A stretch of DNA of 64,000 bases from DASSKA01 sp963839365 (lineage in GTDB: Bacteria > Actinomycetota > Actinomycetes > Propionibacteriales > Nocardioidaceae): positions 992,001-1,056,000 of the forward strand of contig CAWIUT010000001.1 of NCBI GenBank assembly GCA_963839365.1, given 5' to 3'. The notes beneath the pieces are model-generated. The model made no database searches and was not told where the DNA came from. It saw only the letters and a list, made by a program, of their open reading frames with translations. The position numbers and the translations under genes are program-made. Positions 28,734 through 36,509 of the stretch are shown in pieces. Position 1 is the first letter of the stretch. Each line of letters opens with the position of its first letter.

Positions 28734-28859
28734 GAAAATGGGGCGGTCCCCGGTCGGGGGGGATGACCGGGGACCGCAGGTCCGGGCTCGGGGGGAGAGC
28801 CGGACCGGGCCAGCGGCGGGGGGAATGCCGCTGGGGATCGTGTCCACCGAAGCGGGACA
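28734..28859 (-). ncRNA. 6C RNA (actinobacterial small RNA with C-rich loops)
   Basis: Three consecutive stem-loops read on the minus strand: 28834-28827/28817-28810 (8 bp), 28806-28797/28789-28779 (10 bp with one bulged base) and 28777-28765/28755-28743 (13 bp, perfect). Each loop holds six or seven consecutive C. The last is followed by an ATTTT run and looks like the terminator. TACTGT (28871-28866) is a -10 candidate. Known: 6C RNA has hairpins with C6 loops and in M. tuberculosis (B11) sits between ssd and the HAD gene, exactly this location. Regulates targets by C-rich loop pairing with G-rich ribosome binding sites. Ends are approximate. Confidence 0.88.
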
Positions 28860-28977
28860 ACACCGACAGTACACTGGGATGCCACCCCATCGGGTTACAG
28901 GGAGAGCCTACCGCGCTCGGCAGGCTTTGTCCTCACATCTATGCTGTGCACCGCAGATCCTTGCATGGAAGGTTCGT

Positions 28978-29802
28978 ATGCCCTCGACCCTGCCGCACCC
29001 GCCGGCCACCCGGCGCGCGGCCGCGTTCTTCGACCTGGACAAGACGATCATCGCGAAGTCCAGCACGCTGGCGTTCAGCCGGTCCTTCTACGCCGGCGGG
29101 CTGATCTCGCGCGGGTCGGTGCTGCGCAGCGCCTACGCCCAGTTCGTCTACCTGGTGGGCGGCGCGGACCACGACCAGATGGAGAAGATGCGCGAGTTCC
29201 TCTCCAGGCTCTGCGCCGGCTGGGACGTGGCGACGGTGCGCAGCATCGTCGCGGACGCGCTGCACCACATCGTCGACCCGCTGGTGTTCGACGAGGCGGT
29301 CTCGTTGATGGAGGAGCACCGGATCGCCGGCCGGGACGTGATCATCGTCTCCGCCTCCGGTGCCGAGGTGGTCGAGCCGATCGGTGAGATGCTCGGCGCC
29401 GACGGCGTGATCGCCACCCGGATGGAGGTCGAGGACGGCCGCTACACCGGGGAGATCGACTTCTACGCCTACGCCGAGAACAAGGCGATCGCGATCCGCG
29501 AGCTGGCTGAACAGCGCGGCTACGACCTCGGACGCAGCTTCGCCTACAGCGACTCGATCACCGACCTCCACATGCTCGAGGTGGTGGGCCACCCCTACGT
29601 GGTCAACCCCGACAAGGAGCTGCGGCGCCAGGCGGTCGCGCGCGGCTGGCCGGTCCTGTCCTTCGCCCGGCCGGTGACCCTGCGCAGCCGGATGCGGCTG
29701 CCGGCCTCCAAACCGACGCTGGCGGCGCTGGCGCTCGGCACCGCCCTGGCGGTGGGCGCGATGCTGTACGCCGGGGCGCGTCGGCGCGCGGACCGCGCCT
29801 GA
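28978..29802 (+). CDS. HAD-IB family phosphatase with C-terminal membrane helix
   Basis: 274 residues from ATG 28978 with GGAAGG 6 nt upstream. Seen: motif I FFDLDKT (Asp19, Asp21), motif II VSASG, motif IV YSDSITDLHML, and a final hydrophobic helix (about 245-265). It belongs to the SerB-like/CicA HAD-IB group (Rv3661 type); a phospholipid or phosphoserine-like substrate is possible but not shown. Promoter is probably in the 28860-28960 region, divergent from the 6C RNA. Confidence 0.87.
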   Translation: MPSTLPHPPATRRAAAFFDLDKTIIAKSSTLAFSRSFYAGGLISRGSVLRSAYAQFVYLVGGADHDQMEKMREFLSRLCAGWDVATVRSIVADALHHIVDPLVFDEAVSLMEEHRIAGRDVIIVSASGAEVVEPIGEMLGADGVIATRMEVEDGRYTGEIDFYAYAENKAIAIRELAEQRGYDLGRSFAYSDSITDLHMLEVVGHPYVVNPDKELRRQAVARGWPVLSFARPVTLRSRMRLPASKPTLAALALGTALAVGAMLYAGARRRADRA

Positions 29803-30116
29803 GGCGGTCGTACCTGAGTGGACCGGGACGTTTGCCCCTTGCCGTGTTCCCGGGCTGAGCCTAAATTGAGTCCATAAGTGAAGACCCGCACATGAGCCCG
29901 GTACCCACGCGGCGAGCTGCCCTTCTTGTTGGGCGTTGACCGTGCCGCCGGACCCCGGCAGCACGGCAACATCGTGGTGCACGCCTGGTAGCCCCGTTCA
30001 TGTGCCAGCGGCGGCACCCTCGACTCCGGTCCCGGGTGCCGCTCGCACGTCGCCGCCGGCTTCGCGCCTGCGACCTCACCGCCCGCTCGAGCCACTTCGA
30101 GTGTCGGCCGAACCGG
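29803..30116. other. Gene-poor intergenic region, 314 bp
   Basis: Lies between the ends of two convergent genes. It holds a comparatively AT-rich patch near 29860-29880 (AAATTGAG...CATAAG) that could be a promoter, followed only by a 15-codon frame. I see no convincing protein gene; a small RNA cannot be excluded. Confidence 0.4.
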
Positions 30117-30845
30117 TCAGCGGCTGACGGGGCTGGCCTCGGCCCCCGCGGCGTACGCCTCGGCGGCGTACAGCAAGAAGGAAGCCACCCCGGCCGGGCC
30201 CCCCTCCCGGTAGCCGCGCACGTTCGACTCGTACTGCGGGCGCAGCCGCAGGTGGCCGGCCTCCGGCACGGTCAGCGCAGTGGGATCCACGCCCCGAACG
30301 ACCATCACCAGCCGCTCCGCGGCCCGCGCCACGATCCCGTTGTGGGACACGAACGGGGCCACGGTCAGCACCTCCGCGTGCACCACCGCGGCGACGACCA
30401 GGGCCGGGGCGGTCGTGTCGGCCACCAGCAGCTCAGCGAGCGCCGCCAGCCGGTCGGCCGCGGGTCCGCTGCGCGGGCGTCCGAGGTCGTCGACGCCAAC
30501 CTGGTCCTTGCCGGCCACGGTGTGGATGCGGGCCAGCGCCTGCAGCGGCGAGCGGGCCAGCACCGGCGCCAGACCGAGCAGCTCGGTGCTCACCCGGGCC
30601 GCGGCCACCGCCACCTCGTCGCCGGCGCCGGTCCGCAGCTCCTCGAGCGTGGACCCGCTTCCCTCCAGCGTCGCGCTGGCCTGGGCGCCCCGCAGCAGCG
30701 ACTCGGCGGTCAGGTCCGGGGTGCTGCGCCGCAGCCCGCGGTCGCGCAGCAGCACGTCGATACCGTCGCGGGCAGCCGCCATCGCCGAGCCGACCCCTTC
30801 CAGGGCGGCCAACCGGGCGAGCGGGTCAGCGGTCGTCGAGGACAC
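30117..30845 (-). CDS. Degenerate Fic-like protein (Rv3662c-type, unknown function)
   Basis: 242 residues from GTG 30845, which has TACCCT (30857-30852) 6 nt upstream, so probably leaderless. Residues 56-70 (ASATLEGSGSTLEEL) resemble the inhibitory helix of Fic proteins, and residues 163-174 (APFVSHNGIVAR) line up with the Fic core HPFxDGNGRxAR, but Ala163 replaces the catalytic His and the Asp and second Arg are changed. So AMP-transfer is unlikely. Similar genes sit at this position in other actinobacteria and are usually called hypothetical or oxidoreductase. The Fic relation is my inference from motif spacing. Confidence 0.7.
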   Translation of the reverse strand: MSSTTADPLARLAALEGVGSAMAAARDGIDVLLRDRGLRRSTPDLTAESLLRGAQASATLEGSGSTLEELRTGAGDEVAVAAARVSTELLGLAPVLARSPLQALARIHTVAGKDQVGVDDLGRPRSGPAADRLAALAELLVADTTAPALVVAAVVHAEVLTVAPFVSHNGIVARAAERLVMVVRGVDPTALTVPEAGHLRLRPQYESNVRGYREGGPAGVASFLLYAAEAYAAGAEASPVSR

Positions 30846-30922
30846 GGGCGCAGGGTAGCCCAGCGGTCCCGGTCCGGCCGTCAGCGGCAGCCGACGTCAC
30901 TCGCCGGAGGGCTGAGCCGGAA

Positions 30923-31441
30923 TCAGCCAGGGCCGCGGTTGCGCACGTCGGCCACGTGGCTCATCGCCTCGCGCAGCTCGGCCAGCCAGTCGTCCGAGTG
31001 CTGGCCGACCAGCCGCACGCACCAGGCCAGCGCCTCGGAGCGGGAGCGGGCCACGCCGGCCTCCACCAGGGTGTCCAGGACCTGCCGCTGCGGCTGCTTG
31101 AGCCGGGTCATCACCGGCGCCGAGACATGGGTGAACAGCTCCTCACGGTCGCCGACCCTCACCCCCCAGGACACCTTGCGGCGGAACCGGTGCTCGGCCT
31201 CGCCGGCGATGTCGATGCGGTGCTCGCGGGTCTCCTCGCGGAACGCCCTGGCCCGACCCGCCCGCGCCTCGGCCGCCTCGGCCTCGCTGGTCGCGTCCGC
31301 GCCCGGCACGTCGGGCAGGGTCAGCATGACCGTGATCTCCTCACGATCCACGGTGAGGGCGGCCGGAGTGGTCTGCCACTCCTCGGGAAGCCGCCCGGTG
31401 AACCAGCCCCGTACCCGCTCCAGGGCCTCATTTGTAATCAT
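30923..31441 (-). CDS. Conserved hypothetical protein, possible DNA-binding autoregulator
   Basis: 172 residues from ATG 31441. The N-terminal half is acidic with an Ala/Glu/Arg-rich helix (about 60-90); the C-terminal part (EAGVARSRSEALAWCVRLV) resembles a short ribbon-helix-helix/helical DNA-binding stretch, followed by a terminal helix. I do not recognise a named family. The start codon lies at the edge of a GTAATCAT repeat and a 14-bp palindrome shared with the divergent methyltransferase gene, which suggests autoregulation. Confidence 0.6.
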   Translation of the reverse strand: MITNEALERVRGWFTGRLPEEWQTTPAALTVDREEITVMLTLPDVPGADATSEAEAAEARAGRARAFREETREHRIDIAGEAEHRFRRKVSWGVRVGDREELFTHVSAPVMTRLKQPQRQVLDTLVEAGVARSRSEALAWCVRLVGQHSDDWLAELREAMSHVADVRNRGPG

Positions 31442-31455
31442 GTAATCATGATTAC
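31434..31455. promoter_or_regulatory. GTAATCAT repeat plus 14-bp palindrome, candidate operator
   Basis: GTAATCAT at 31434-31441 is directly followed by the perfect palindrome GTAATCATGATTAC at 31442-31455, so three half-sites lie in 22 bp. It is strikingly AT-rich for this genome, covers the start codon of the gene at 31441 and precedes the divergent methyltransferase by 45 bp. Likely a repressor site. Confidence 0.65.
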
Positions 31456-31499
31456 GCGAGACCGTGGACCCGGCAAGGGGGTTGGTAGCCTCGGCCCCG

Positions 31500-32363
31500 A
31501 TGACCACCCCACCCCCCTCGGCCTCCGAACCGCACCGGTCACCCGCCCGGTCCTTCGACACGGTGTCGGACGCCTACGCGCGGGCCCGTCCGTCGTACCC
31601 CCGCGAAGCGGCGGCCTGGCTCACCGGCGGTACGACGGAGGCGGTCCTCGAGCTGGCCGCCGGGACCGGCAACCTGACCGGGCAGCTGACCGCGCTCGGC
31701 CACCGGGTGATCGCCAGCGAACCGTCGCAGCAGATGCTGCGCCACCTCACCGCGCGGCAACCGGGGACGCCGGCGTTGCGCGCCCCCGCAGAGCGGATCC
31801 CGCTGGCCTCGGGCACGGTCGGGGTGGTGGTGACCGCGCAGGCCTACCACTGGTTCGACCCGCAGCTGGCCCTGCCGGAGATCGCCCGGGTGCTCCGCCC
31901 GGGCGGCGCCTTCGCGGCGGTGTGGAACCTGCGCGACGAGCGGATCCCGTGGGTGCGCCGGCTCGGCTCCCTGATCGGCACCCAGGAGCAGAACAGCGAC
32001 CCGACCGCGGACCTTGCGTCCTCCGGGCTGTTCGAGCCCGCGCAGCGAGCCACCTTCCGGTTCTGGCAGCCACTGGACCAGCAGGGGCTGCGCGACCTGG
32101 TGCTGTCCCGCTCCAACGTGGCGATGCTGGCCGAGGGGGAGCGGGAGCGGGTGCTGCGCGAGGTGGACGACCTCTACGCGGGCTACGGCCGCGGCGCGGA
32201 CGGCATGCTGCTGCCCTACCTGACCCGCTGTTACCGCGCCGTCGTCAAGCCCGAGGCCGCCGGCGGCCCGTCGACACGTGACACCGCGGCGTCACGGTCG
32301 ACGGGGGCGCCGGTCGGCCCGGACCGGCTGGAGACCGACGAGCTGCTCATCGACTTCCGCTGA
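31500..32363 (+). CDS. Class I SAM-dependent methyltransferase (Methyltransf_11 type)
   Basis: 287 residues from ATG 31500; TAGCCT lies 8 nt upstream. Seen: RSFDTVSDAYARARPSYP start typical of small-molecule methyltransferases, motif I VLELAAGTGNLT, VIASEPSQQML, the post-II region AQAYHWFDP and IARVLRPGGAFAAVWN. Substrate unknown. It may share the palindrome at 31442 with the divergent gene. A GTG at 31464 would lengthen the N-terminus by 12 residues. Confidence 0.85.
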   Translation: MTTPPPSASEPHRSPARSFDTVSDAYARARPSYPREAAAWLTGGTTEAVLELAAGTGNLTGQLTALGHRVIASEPSQQMLRHLTARQPGTPALRAPAERIPLASGTVGVVVTAQAYHWFDPQLALPEIARVLRPGGAFAAVWNLRDERIPWVRRLGSLIGTQEQNSDPTADLASSGLFEPAQRATFRFWQPLDQQGLRDLVLSRSNVAMLAEGERERVLREVDDLYAGYGRGADGMLLPYLTRCYRAVVKPEAAGGPSTRDTAASRSTGAPVGPDRLETDELLIDFR

Positions 32364-32376
32364 CCCCTCGGACCGG

Positions 32377-34050
32377 TCAGACGCCGAGCTCGGCCTGCTC
32401 GACCGCGGCCTCCCGGGAGGTCGCCTCCACGTGCCTCTTGACGCTCTCGGGCGCGAGCCGGACCACGAAGGCGATCCCGTAGACGAGGACCGAGAAGGCG
32501 GCCACCACGACGATGCCGACGCCGAAGTGCAGCACGCCCCGGCCGCCGCCGTAGTCGCCGAGCCATGAGATGACCGTGAGGCCGACCAGCCACGGGACCA
32601 GCCAGCTGGCGCCGGCACGCCACTCCATGGCCGGCTTGTCCTTGCCCGTCAGCTCGAAGACGACCAGCAGGGCCAGGCCGAGCAGCACGCTCACCATCAG
32701 CTTCCACACGATGTCCCAGCCCGACCAGAACACGATCAGGTTGGAGCACCAGAACGCCAGCAGCGGGATGGTGTGCCCGCCGGGGAGCCGGAACGGCCGC
32801 TCCTGCTCGGGCAGCTGCTGGCGCATCGCCGCCAGCACCAGCGGGCCGGAGCCGAAGGACAGCACCGTGGCCGAGGTGATGAAGCCGACCAGCTGCTGCC
32901 AGGACGGGAACGGCATGAAGATGATCAGTCCCACGATGAAGGTGACGATCAGGCTGACGAACGGGACGCCGCGGGTGGTGGTGGACGCCAGCGAGGAGGG
33001 AGCGTTGCCGTTGCGGCCCATCGCGTAGGAGATCCGCGAGGTGATCGTGGTGTAGATCAGGCCGGTGTCCCCTGGCGAGATGATCGCGTCGATGTAGAGC
33101 AGCACGGCCAGCCAGCCCAGCCCGAGGATGGTCGCCAGCGCGGCGAGCGGGCCGAAGTCGTTGGTGAAGTTGAGCTTCGACCAGCTGCCCGACTTGCTCA
33201 GGATGCCCGGATCCAGCGCACCGATGAACGAGGTCTGCAGCAGGATGTAGATGACGCCGGTCAGCAGGACGGAGCCGCACACGGCGAGCGGGACGTTGCG
33301 CCGTGGGTTGTCGGTCTCGCCCGCGAGCTCGATGCCCTGCCGGAAACCCAGGTAGGAGAAGACGATCCCCGAGGTTGCGATCGCCGTGAACACCCCGTGC
33401 CACCCGTTCGGCTTGAACCCGCCGATGGCGCTGAAGTTGGCGCCGTGGAACGCGGTGACGAAGAAGACGACGACGACCAGCGAGATGATGCCCAGCTTCC
33501 ACCAGACCAGGACGTTGTTCACCCGCGCGAACCAGCGCACGCCGATGTAGTTGATCACCACGAACACCGCAAGGCCGACGGCGGCGGTCGCGTACCCGAC
33601 CCCGGTGAGGGTGTGCACGGTGCTGCCGTCGGCGAGCGTCTTGGAGGCGGTGAACGGGTAGTACTTCGTGGCGTACTGAAGGGCGCCCTCCACCTCGATC
33701 GGGGCGACCGTGGCGGCAGCGAGCCACGTGATCCAACCGGTGGTGTAGCTCGCGAACGACCCGAACGACATGTGCGGGAACCGGACCACCCCACCCGACA
33801 ACGGGAACATGGTGCCCAGCTCGGCGTAGACCAGCCCGATCAGCAGGATCATCACCGCACCGACCGCCCACGAGATGATCGCGGCCGGGCCTGCGGTCTG
33901 CGCGGCGTTCAGGGCGCCGAACAGCCATCCGGAGCCGATGATCGAGCCAACGCTGGCGAAGAGCAGACCCACCGTACCGACGTGGCGGCGCAGAGCCCGG
34001 TCCTCCTGCCCGGGTGCGCGGCTGGCGTCGGTCGTACCGATGGACGTCAT
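32377..34050 (-). CDS. APC-superfamily amino-acid permease
   Basis: 557 residues from ATG 34050, with AGGAGG 7 nt upstream (a further start at 34074 is less likely). About 12 membrane segments; the first carries GSIIGSGWLFG, the APC substrate/cation loop, followed by YAELGTMFPLSGGVVRF. Central AGETDNPRRNVP matches the conserved GELxNPRRxIP loop. Resembles the broad amino-acid/polyamine permease group; substrate not predictable. It diverges from a histidine kinase gene across 174 bp. Confidence 0.87.
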   Translation of the reverse strand: MTSIGTTDASRAPGQEDRALRRHVGTVGLLFASVGSIIGSGWLFGALNAAQTAGPAAIISWAVGAVMILLIGLVYAELGTMFPLSGGVVRFPHMSFGSFASYTTGWITWLAAATVAPIEVEGALQYATKYYPFTASKTLADGSTVHTLTGVGYATAAVGLAVFVVINYIGVRWFARVNNVLVWWKLGIISLVVVVFFVTAFHGANFSAIGGFKPNGWHGVFTAIATSGIVFSYLGFRQGIELAGETDNPRRNVPLAVCGSVLLTGVIYILLQTSFIGALDPGILSKSGSWSKLNFTNDFGPLAALATILGLGWLAVLLYIDAIISPGDTGLIYTTITSRISYAMGRNGNAPSSLASTTTRGVPFVSLIVTFIVGLIIFMPFPSWQQLVGFITSATVLSFGSGPLVLAAMRQQLPEQERPFRLPGGHTIPLLAFWCSNLIVFWSGWDIVWKLMVSVLLGLALLVVFELTGKDKPAMEWRAGASWLVPWLVGLTVISWLGDYGGGRGVLHFGVGIVVVAAFSVLVYGIAFVVRLAPESVKRHVEATSREAAVEQAELGV

Positions 34051-34224
34051 GACCAGACCTCCTGGATCCGACAACTTGCGCGCGGGTTTCGCACGCCGTC
34101 CGGTGTTCTACACCTCCGAGGGCGTAATTGGTAGATGCCGAGAGGTCGGCAGCCGAGTCGCGCGGTTCGTCCCGCCTGCGTGGCAGGACCACTGGTCTGG
34201 CCCGGCTGGCACTACGCTGACGTC

Positions 34225-35349
34225 ATGGTCACCCGGTTCCGGTGGTTCCGCCCGGGCCACCTGGGCACCGAGGCCGACCGGGCCACGTTCCGGACGCTGC
34301 ACACGGCCTCGCTGGCCACCCCCGCGCTGCGTGGTGGCCTGACCCCGCAGTCCGCGGAGCGCGCACTGCGCTACCTGCGCAGCCTCCTGGGCGCCCCCGC
34401 CGCCGCGATCACCGACACCGAGCAGCTGCTGGCGTGGGAAGGCCGGTTCCACCACCACGCCGACCAGGCGAGCGCGTTGGCGCGCACCGTGGTCGCCGAG
34501 GGCGGTACGGCGGTCCTCGGCCGCCGGGACCTCTCGTGCGGTGATCCCGCCTGCGGGCTCCGGCACGCGGTGGTGAGCCCGCTGACCGTCGAGGAGCACG
34601 TCGTCGGCACCCTGCAGGTGTTCACCGCGTGGACCTCGGCCAGCCTGGTGCGTGCCACGAACGAGGTGGCCCGCTGGGTCTCGGGGCAGCTCGACCTCGC
34701 CGAGCTGGACGCGTCCCGGACCCGGCTGATGGAGGCCGAGGTGCGGGCGTTGCGCGCCCAGATCAGCCCGCACTTCATCTACAACTCGCTCACCGCCATC
34801 GCGTCGTTCGTGCGCACCGACCCCGAACGGGCGCGCGAGCTGCTGCTGGAGTTCGCCGAGTTCACCCGCTACTCGTTCCGCCGGCACGGCGAGTTCACCA
34901 CCCTCGACGAGGAGCTGCGCTCCGTCGAGCGGTACCTGGTGCTGGAGAAGGCCCGCTTCGGGGACCGGCTGAACCTCACCCTGCGGGTCGCCCCGGAGGT
35001 GCTGCCGGTGACGCTTCCGTTCCTGTGCCTGCAACCGCTGGTGGAGAACGCCGTACGCCATGGCTTGGAGGGCAAGACCGGGCCCGGCCGGGTCACCATC
35101 CTGGCCGAGGACCACGACCGGGAGGCGGTCATCTCGGTGGAGGACGACGGCGTCGGTGAGGACCCCGAGCGGGTACGGCGTGCGCTGTCCGGCGACGGTT
35201 CACCGGACTCGATCGGGCTCGGGAACGTCGACGAGCGACTACGCTCGACGTACGGCGACGACTACGGGCTCGTCGTCGAGACGGCTCCCGGCGCGGGCAC
35301 CAAGGTCACGGTCCGGGTGCCGAAGTTCGCTCCCGGAGTGCACGCATGA
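34225..35349 (+). CDS. LytS-type sensor histidine kinase
   Basis: 374 residues; ATG 34225 has TACGCT (34213-34218) 6 nt upstream and is probably leaderless. No membrane segments. Residues about 40-160 look like a GAF-type sensory domain with CGDPACGL. The kinase part has the LytS/YpdA signature RAQISPHFIYNSL (phospho-acceptor His) and an ATPase domain with LVENAVRHG and DDGVGE. It precedes a LytTR regulator, a DUF485 protein and an SSS symporter, so it likely senses an intracellular metabolite or redox signal tied to carboxylate uptake. Confidence 0.9.
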   Translation: MVTRFRWFRPGHLGTEADRATFRTLHTASLATPALRGGLTPQSAERALRYLRSLLGAPAAAITDTEQLLAWEGRFHHHADQASALARTVVAEGGTAVLGRRDLSCGDPACGLRHAVVSPLTVEEHVVGTLQVFTAWTSASLVRATNEVARWVSGQLDLAELDASRTRLMEAEVRALRAQISPHFIYNSLTAIASFVRTDPERARELLLEFAEFTRYSFRRHGEFTTLDEELRSVERYLVLEKARFGDRLNLTLRVAPEVLPVTLPFLCLQPLVENAVRHGLEGKTGPGRVTILAEDHDREAVISVEDDGVGEDPERVRRALSGDGSPDSIGLGNVDERLRSTYGDDYGLVVETAPGAGTKVTVRVPKFAPGVHA

Positions 35350-35397
35350 ACCTGACCAGCGGCCGCGCAACCCGCCGAGCCACCCGATGAGCCTCCG

Positions 35398-36132
35398 ATG
35401 AGGACGGCGCCGCTTCGGGTGCTCGTCGTCGACGACGAACGGCCCGCCCTCGACGAGCTGGAGTTCCTGCTCGGACAGGACGAGCGAGTCGCCGGCGTGC
35501 TCACCTCCGACTCGGCGGCCGAAGCCCTGCGGCTGTTGCAGTCGCAGGACATCGACGCGGTGTTCCTCGACATCGCGATGCCCGGGCTCGACGGCCTGGA
35601 GCTGGCGAAGGTGCTCTCCCGGTTCAAGGCGCCGCCGCCGGTCGTGTTCGTCACCGCCCACGACCAGCACGCGGTCGACGCCTTCGAGCTCAACGCGGTC
35701 GACTACGTGCTCAAGCCGGTGCGCGACGAGCGGCTCGCCGAGGCGGTGCGCCGGATCGTGGACACCACCGGCGGTCAGAGCCCACCCTCGGACGACAACA
35801 TCGCCGTCGAGCTGGGAGGGGTGACTAGGTTCATCTCCCGCGCTGACGTCCGTTACGCCGAGGCGCAGGGCGACTACGCACGGTTGCACACCGGTGACGA
35901 CAGCCACCTGCTGCGGGCCCCGCTGGCCACCCTCGAGGAGGAGTGGCGGGAGTCCGGGTTCGTGCGCATCCACCGGTCGCTGCTGGTGGCGTTGGCGCAC
36001 ATCGAGGAGGTGCGGATGGACTCCGGCCGTTGCACGGTGCTGGTGGGCGGCACCGAGCTGGCGGTCAGCCGCCGGCACACCCGGCAGCTGCGCGACCTGC
36101 TCGTACGGCGCACCCGACCGGGCGCGTCGTGA
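35398..36132 (+). CDS. LytTR-family response regulator
   Basis: 244 residues. The receiver domain (1-120) has the acidic pocket VVDDE, phospho-acceptor Asp58 in FLDIAMPG, and Lys in YVLKP. A LytTR DNA-binding domain follows (about 140-240) with IHRSLLVAL. Its stop overlaps the GTG of the next gene. Known: LytTR regulators bind pairs of 9-bp direct repeats; repeats with 10-bp spacing occur upstream of satP at 38160-38177. Confidence 0.92.
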   Translation: MRTAPLRVLVVDDERPALDELEFLLGQDERVAGVLTSDSAAEALRLLQSQDIDAVFLDIAMPGLDGLELAKVLSRFKAPPPVVFVTAHDQHAVDAFELNAVDYVLKPVRDERLAEAVRRIVDTTGGQSPPSDDNIAVELGGVTRFISRADVRYAEAQGDYARLHTGDDSHLLRAPLATLEEEWRESGFVRIHRSLLVALAHIEEVRMDSGRCTVLVGGTELAVSRRHTRQLRDLLVRRTRPGAS

Positions 36133-36509
36133 GCGAGGAGGCCGCTCCCGGCGGACGGGCGAGGATTACCGGCCCGCGTCGCGCCGCCGGCCGGTCGCGG
36201 CACATGTCCGTGCGCTCGGAGATCGACGCCCGCACCCCGCTGGGCGAGGTGTACATGCAGTCCCTCGTGCGCAGCCAGCTCCGGTTGGCCCTCGGAGTGG
36301 TGCTGCTGCTGGCGTGCACGCTCGGCGCGCTCCCGTTGCTGTTCTGGGTGTTCCCGGCGTTGACTCGCATCGCCGTGCTCGGGGTCCCGCTGCCCTGGTT
36401 CCTGCTCGGTTTCGCGGCCTATCCCTTCCTGCTGGGCGTCGGCCACTTCTACGTCACCCGAGCGGAGCGCAACGAGCGCGCCTTCACCGACCTGGTCGGG
36501 CCGGAATGA
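36129..36509 (+). CDS. DUF485-like small membrane protein of the symporter operon
   Basis: 126 residues from GTG 36129, overlapping the upstream stop (GTGA) and ending in an ATGA overlap with the symporter. Two membrane helices (about 60-80 and 92-112) with short loops. Small DUF485-type proteins precede ActP-type acetate symporters in many bacteria (YjcH of E. coli is the model), where they probably support the carrier. Confidence 0.8.
   Translation: MSEEAAPGGRARITGPRRAAGRSRHMSVRSEIDARTPLGEVYMQSLVRSQLRLALGVVLLLACTLGALPLLFWVFPALTRIAVLGVPLPWFLLGFAAYPFLLGVGHFYVTRAERNERAFTDLVGPE

Noticed and set aside
27595..28977. N-terminal extension of the HAD hydrolase frame back to 27595
   Set aside because: It runs antisense through ssd and the 6C RNA; ATG 28978 has a good SD and starts just before the HAD motif.
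29892..29939. 15-codon frame in the gap after the HAD gene
   Set aside because: Too short and without recognisable SD or conservation evidence.
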